A stretch of DNA of 7,579 bases from Chitinophagales bacterium. GTDB lineage: Bacteria > Bacteroidota > Bacteroidia > Chitinophagales > JADIYW01. This document shows positions 5,820-7,579 of the stretch, piece by piece. Where the stretch lies: positions 1 through 7,579 of the forward strand of contig JADLAH010000020.1 in NCBI GenBank assembly GCA_020848315.1, in the 5' to 3' direction. Under the pieces are notes generated by a model that was not told the DNA's origin, searched no databases, and saw only the letters and a list, made by a program, of their open reading frames with translations. Position 1 is the stretch's first letter. Each line of letters begins with the position of its first letter. The translations under genes and the position numbers were made by a program.

Positions 5820-7579
5820 ATGAATCCAAATAATTATACCATTAAATCGCAGGAAGCCATTGCCGCGTCCCAGCAGATTGCTTTTGATTTAAACCATGCT
5901 CAGTTGGAAACATTCCACCTGCTGAAGGCCATCCTTGATACAGATCAGGATGTGACGCCTTTCCTGTTTAAAAAACTGGGAGTCTCCATGCCCAACGTAC
6001 AGATGGAACTCGATGCCTTGCTGAAAAATCAGCCCACTGTTTCGGGTGACAGCATGAAATATCCGTCCCAGCAACTGGCACAGTCGCTGCTCAAAGCGAA
6101 CTCCTATCTCAAAGAGTTTAATGATGAGTATGTGTCTATCGAGCATCTGTTGCTGGCATTGCTGAATACTGGCGACGCGACCGCGCAGCTGCTCAAAAAG
6201 AATGGCGTGGCGGAAAATAATCTCAAACAAGCTATTAAAGAACTCAGAAAAGGACAAACCGTGAATAATCCAAGTGCAGACACCACCTACAATTCATTGG
6301 AGAAATACGCTAAAAACCTGAATCAGTTAGCGCAATCCAATAAACTCGACCCTGTGATTGGTCGCGACGAGGAAATCCGCCGCGTGCTCCATATCCTGTC
6401 ACGAAGAACCAAGAATAACCCGCTGCTCGTTGGGGAGCCGGGAGTTGGTAAGACGGCTATTGCCGAAGGCATCGCACACCGTATCGTGAGCGGTGATGTA
6501 CCCGAAAACCTGAAGTCCAAAATAATTTATTCACTCGATATGGGCGCACTCGTTGCCGGGGCAAAATATAAAGGTGAATTCGAAGAACGATTGAAGGCCG
6601 TAATAAAAGAAGTGACGACCAGCGACGGACAAATCATTCTTTTTATCGACGAAATACATACGTTGGTAGGTGCCGGTGGTGGTGGCGAAGGCGCCATGGA
6701 TGCTGCCAATATCCTGAAGCCTGCACTCGCCCGTGGTGAACTCCGTTCCATCGGTGCGACCACCTTGAATGAATATCAGAAATACTTCGAGAAAGATAAA
6801 GCGCTCGAACGCCGTTTCCAGAAAGTGATGGTGCAGGAGCCAAGTCCGGAAGATACCGTGTCTATCCTGCGCGGACTGAAAGAGCGATATGAAGCGCACC
6901 ACAAGGTGACGATTAAGGATGAGGCGATCATCGCCGCTGTGGAACTTTCTAGCCGCTACATCACCAATCGTTTTCTGCCGGATAAAGCCATCGATCTGAT
7001 TGATGAGGCGGCGGCAAAACTGCGACTGGAAATGGATTCTGTGCCGGAAGAATTGGATGAACTAGATCGCAAAATCCGACAATTGGAGATAGAACGCGAA
7101 GCCATAAAGCGGGAAAATGATACGGTAAAAGTGGAGGATTTATCCAAAACGATTGCCGACCTCTCGGAAAAACGCACCGCGCTGCGCGCCAAATGGGAAG
7201 GTGAAAAAACGATACTGGATAAAATTCAACATGCAAAAACCGCCGTCGAAAATTACAAACTGCAGGCAGAGCAGGCAGAGCGCAATGGCGATTATGGCAA
7301 GGTGGCAGAATTGCGTTACGGAAAAATAAAAGAAGAAGAAAAGAAACTCAGCGAGCTGGAAGCGGAACTGCAAACCATGAAAGAAGGCAGCCGCCTGATG
7401 AAGGAAGAGGTAGCCGCGGATGATATTGCAGAAATCGTATCGAAATGGACCGGCATTCCGCTGGCAAAAATGCTGCAAACGGAAAAAGATAAACTGCTGC
7501 ATCTCGAAGATTACCTGCACCAACGCGTGGTAGGACAGGAGGAAGCCATCGTGGCAGTCGCCGATGCGATTCGCAGAAG
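5820..7579 (+). CDS. clpB: ATP-dependent disaggregase ClpB (Hsp100), N-terminal 586 residues, 3' end missing
   Basis: The frame opens at ATG 5820 ([14 protein letters not shown]) and stays open to the window edge; ClpB usually has about 860 residues. Visible in order are the two-repeat N-domain (about 5-145), AAA+ domain 1 with Walker A GEPGVGKT (205-212, Lys211), pore-loop segment [10 protein letters not shown], Walker B ILFIDE (Glu278) and arginine fingers R331/R332. A long charged coiled-coil M-domain follows (about 405-525, containing [12 protein letters not shown]). Next comes [10 protein letters not shown], and VVGQEEAI opens AAA+ domain 2. The window ends before its Walker A. The M-domain length and the intact N-domain distinguish ClpB from ClpA and ClpC. 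It is a cytosolic hexamer that, with DnaK, threads and refolds aggregated protein after heat stress. No Shine-Dalgarno is evident. A 191-base gap suggests its own promoter. Confidence 0.97.
   Translation, partial: MNPNNYTIKSQEAIAASQQIAFDLNHAQLETFHLLKAILDTDQDVTPFLFKKLGVSMPNVQMELDALLKNQPTVSGDSMKYPSQQLAQSLLKANSYLKEFNDEYVSIEHLLLALLNTGDATAQLLKKNGVAENNLKQAIKELRKGQTVNNPSADTTYNSLEKYAKNLNQLAQSNKLDPVIGRDEEIRRVLHILSRRTKNNPLLVGEPGVGKTAIAEGIAHRIVSGDVPENLKSKIIYSLDMGALVAGAKYKGEFEERLKAVIKEVTTSDGQIILFIDEIHTLVGAGGGGEGAMDAANILKPALARGELRSIGATTLNEYQKYFEKDKALERRFQKVMVQEPSPEDTVSILRGLKERYEAHHKVTIKDEAIIAAVELSSRYITNRFLPDKAIDLIDEAAAKLRLEMDSVPEELDELDRKIRQLEIEREAIKRENDTVKVEDLSKTIADLSEKRTALRAKWEGEKTILDKIQHAKTAVENYKLQAEQAERNGDYGKVAELRYGKIKEEEKKLSELEAELQTMKEGSRLMKEEVAADDIAEIVSKWTGIPLAKMLQTEKDKLLHLEDYLHQRVVGQEEAIVAVADAIRR

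Noticed and set aside
5889..7523. Series of minus-strand open frames opposite the right-hand end
   Set aside because: All are antisense to clpB, whose Walker motifs and domain order are unambiguous on the plus strand.

Overview
The window reads as chromosomal DNA of a free-living member of the Bacteroidota, most likely a T9SS-bearing class such as Chitinophagia, Sphingobacteriia, Flavobacteriia or Cytophagia. Three things point there. The first protein ends in a type IX secretion (Por/T9SS type A) sorting domain preceded by the linker that usually accompanies it. Two start-proximal promoter boxes fit the Bacteroidota -7 consensus TAnnTTTG. The complete genes lack clear Shine-Dalgarno sequences. 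The exact genus cannot be read from this sequence.

Layout. Bases 1-3285 (+) hold the 3' part of a very large secreted surface protein, open at the left edge. It has a glycine-rich, duplicated N-terminal half, Ig/PKD-like modules and a T9SS signal. Bases 3296-3341 form a strong, symmetric hairpin terminator shared with the convergent gene. Bases 3340-5169 (-) encode a polytopic membrane protein with C-terminal TPRs that resembles the TMTC/GT-C glycosyltransferase group. A short AT-rich divergent promoter region follows (5170-5268). Bases 5269-5628 (+) encode a small 'phage holin family' (PF04020-type) membrane protein. A 191-base intergenic gap carries an operator-like inverted repeat. From 5820 (+) to the right edge runs the N-terminal two thirds of the ClpB disaggregase. 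Its reading frame has no stop inside the window.

The four genes do not look like one operon: they are convergent, divergent, or separated by a long gap. The only functional link I can propose is tentative. The TMTC-like protein could glycosylate exported proteins, and its convergent neighbour is an exported protein with several Asp-Ser/Thr-hydrophobic tripeptides of the Bacteroidota O-glycosylation type. I see no mobile element, CRISPR array, RNA gene or defence system. The most unusual item is the glycine-rich region: a 200-residue-period duplication with Gly-x-x triplets, paired cysteines and blockwise changes in glycine codon choice.
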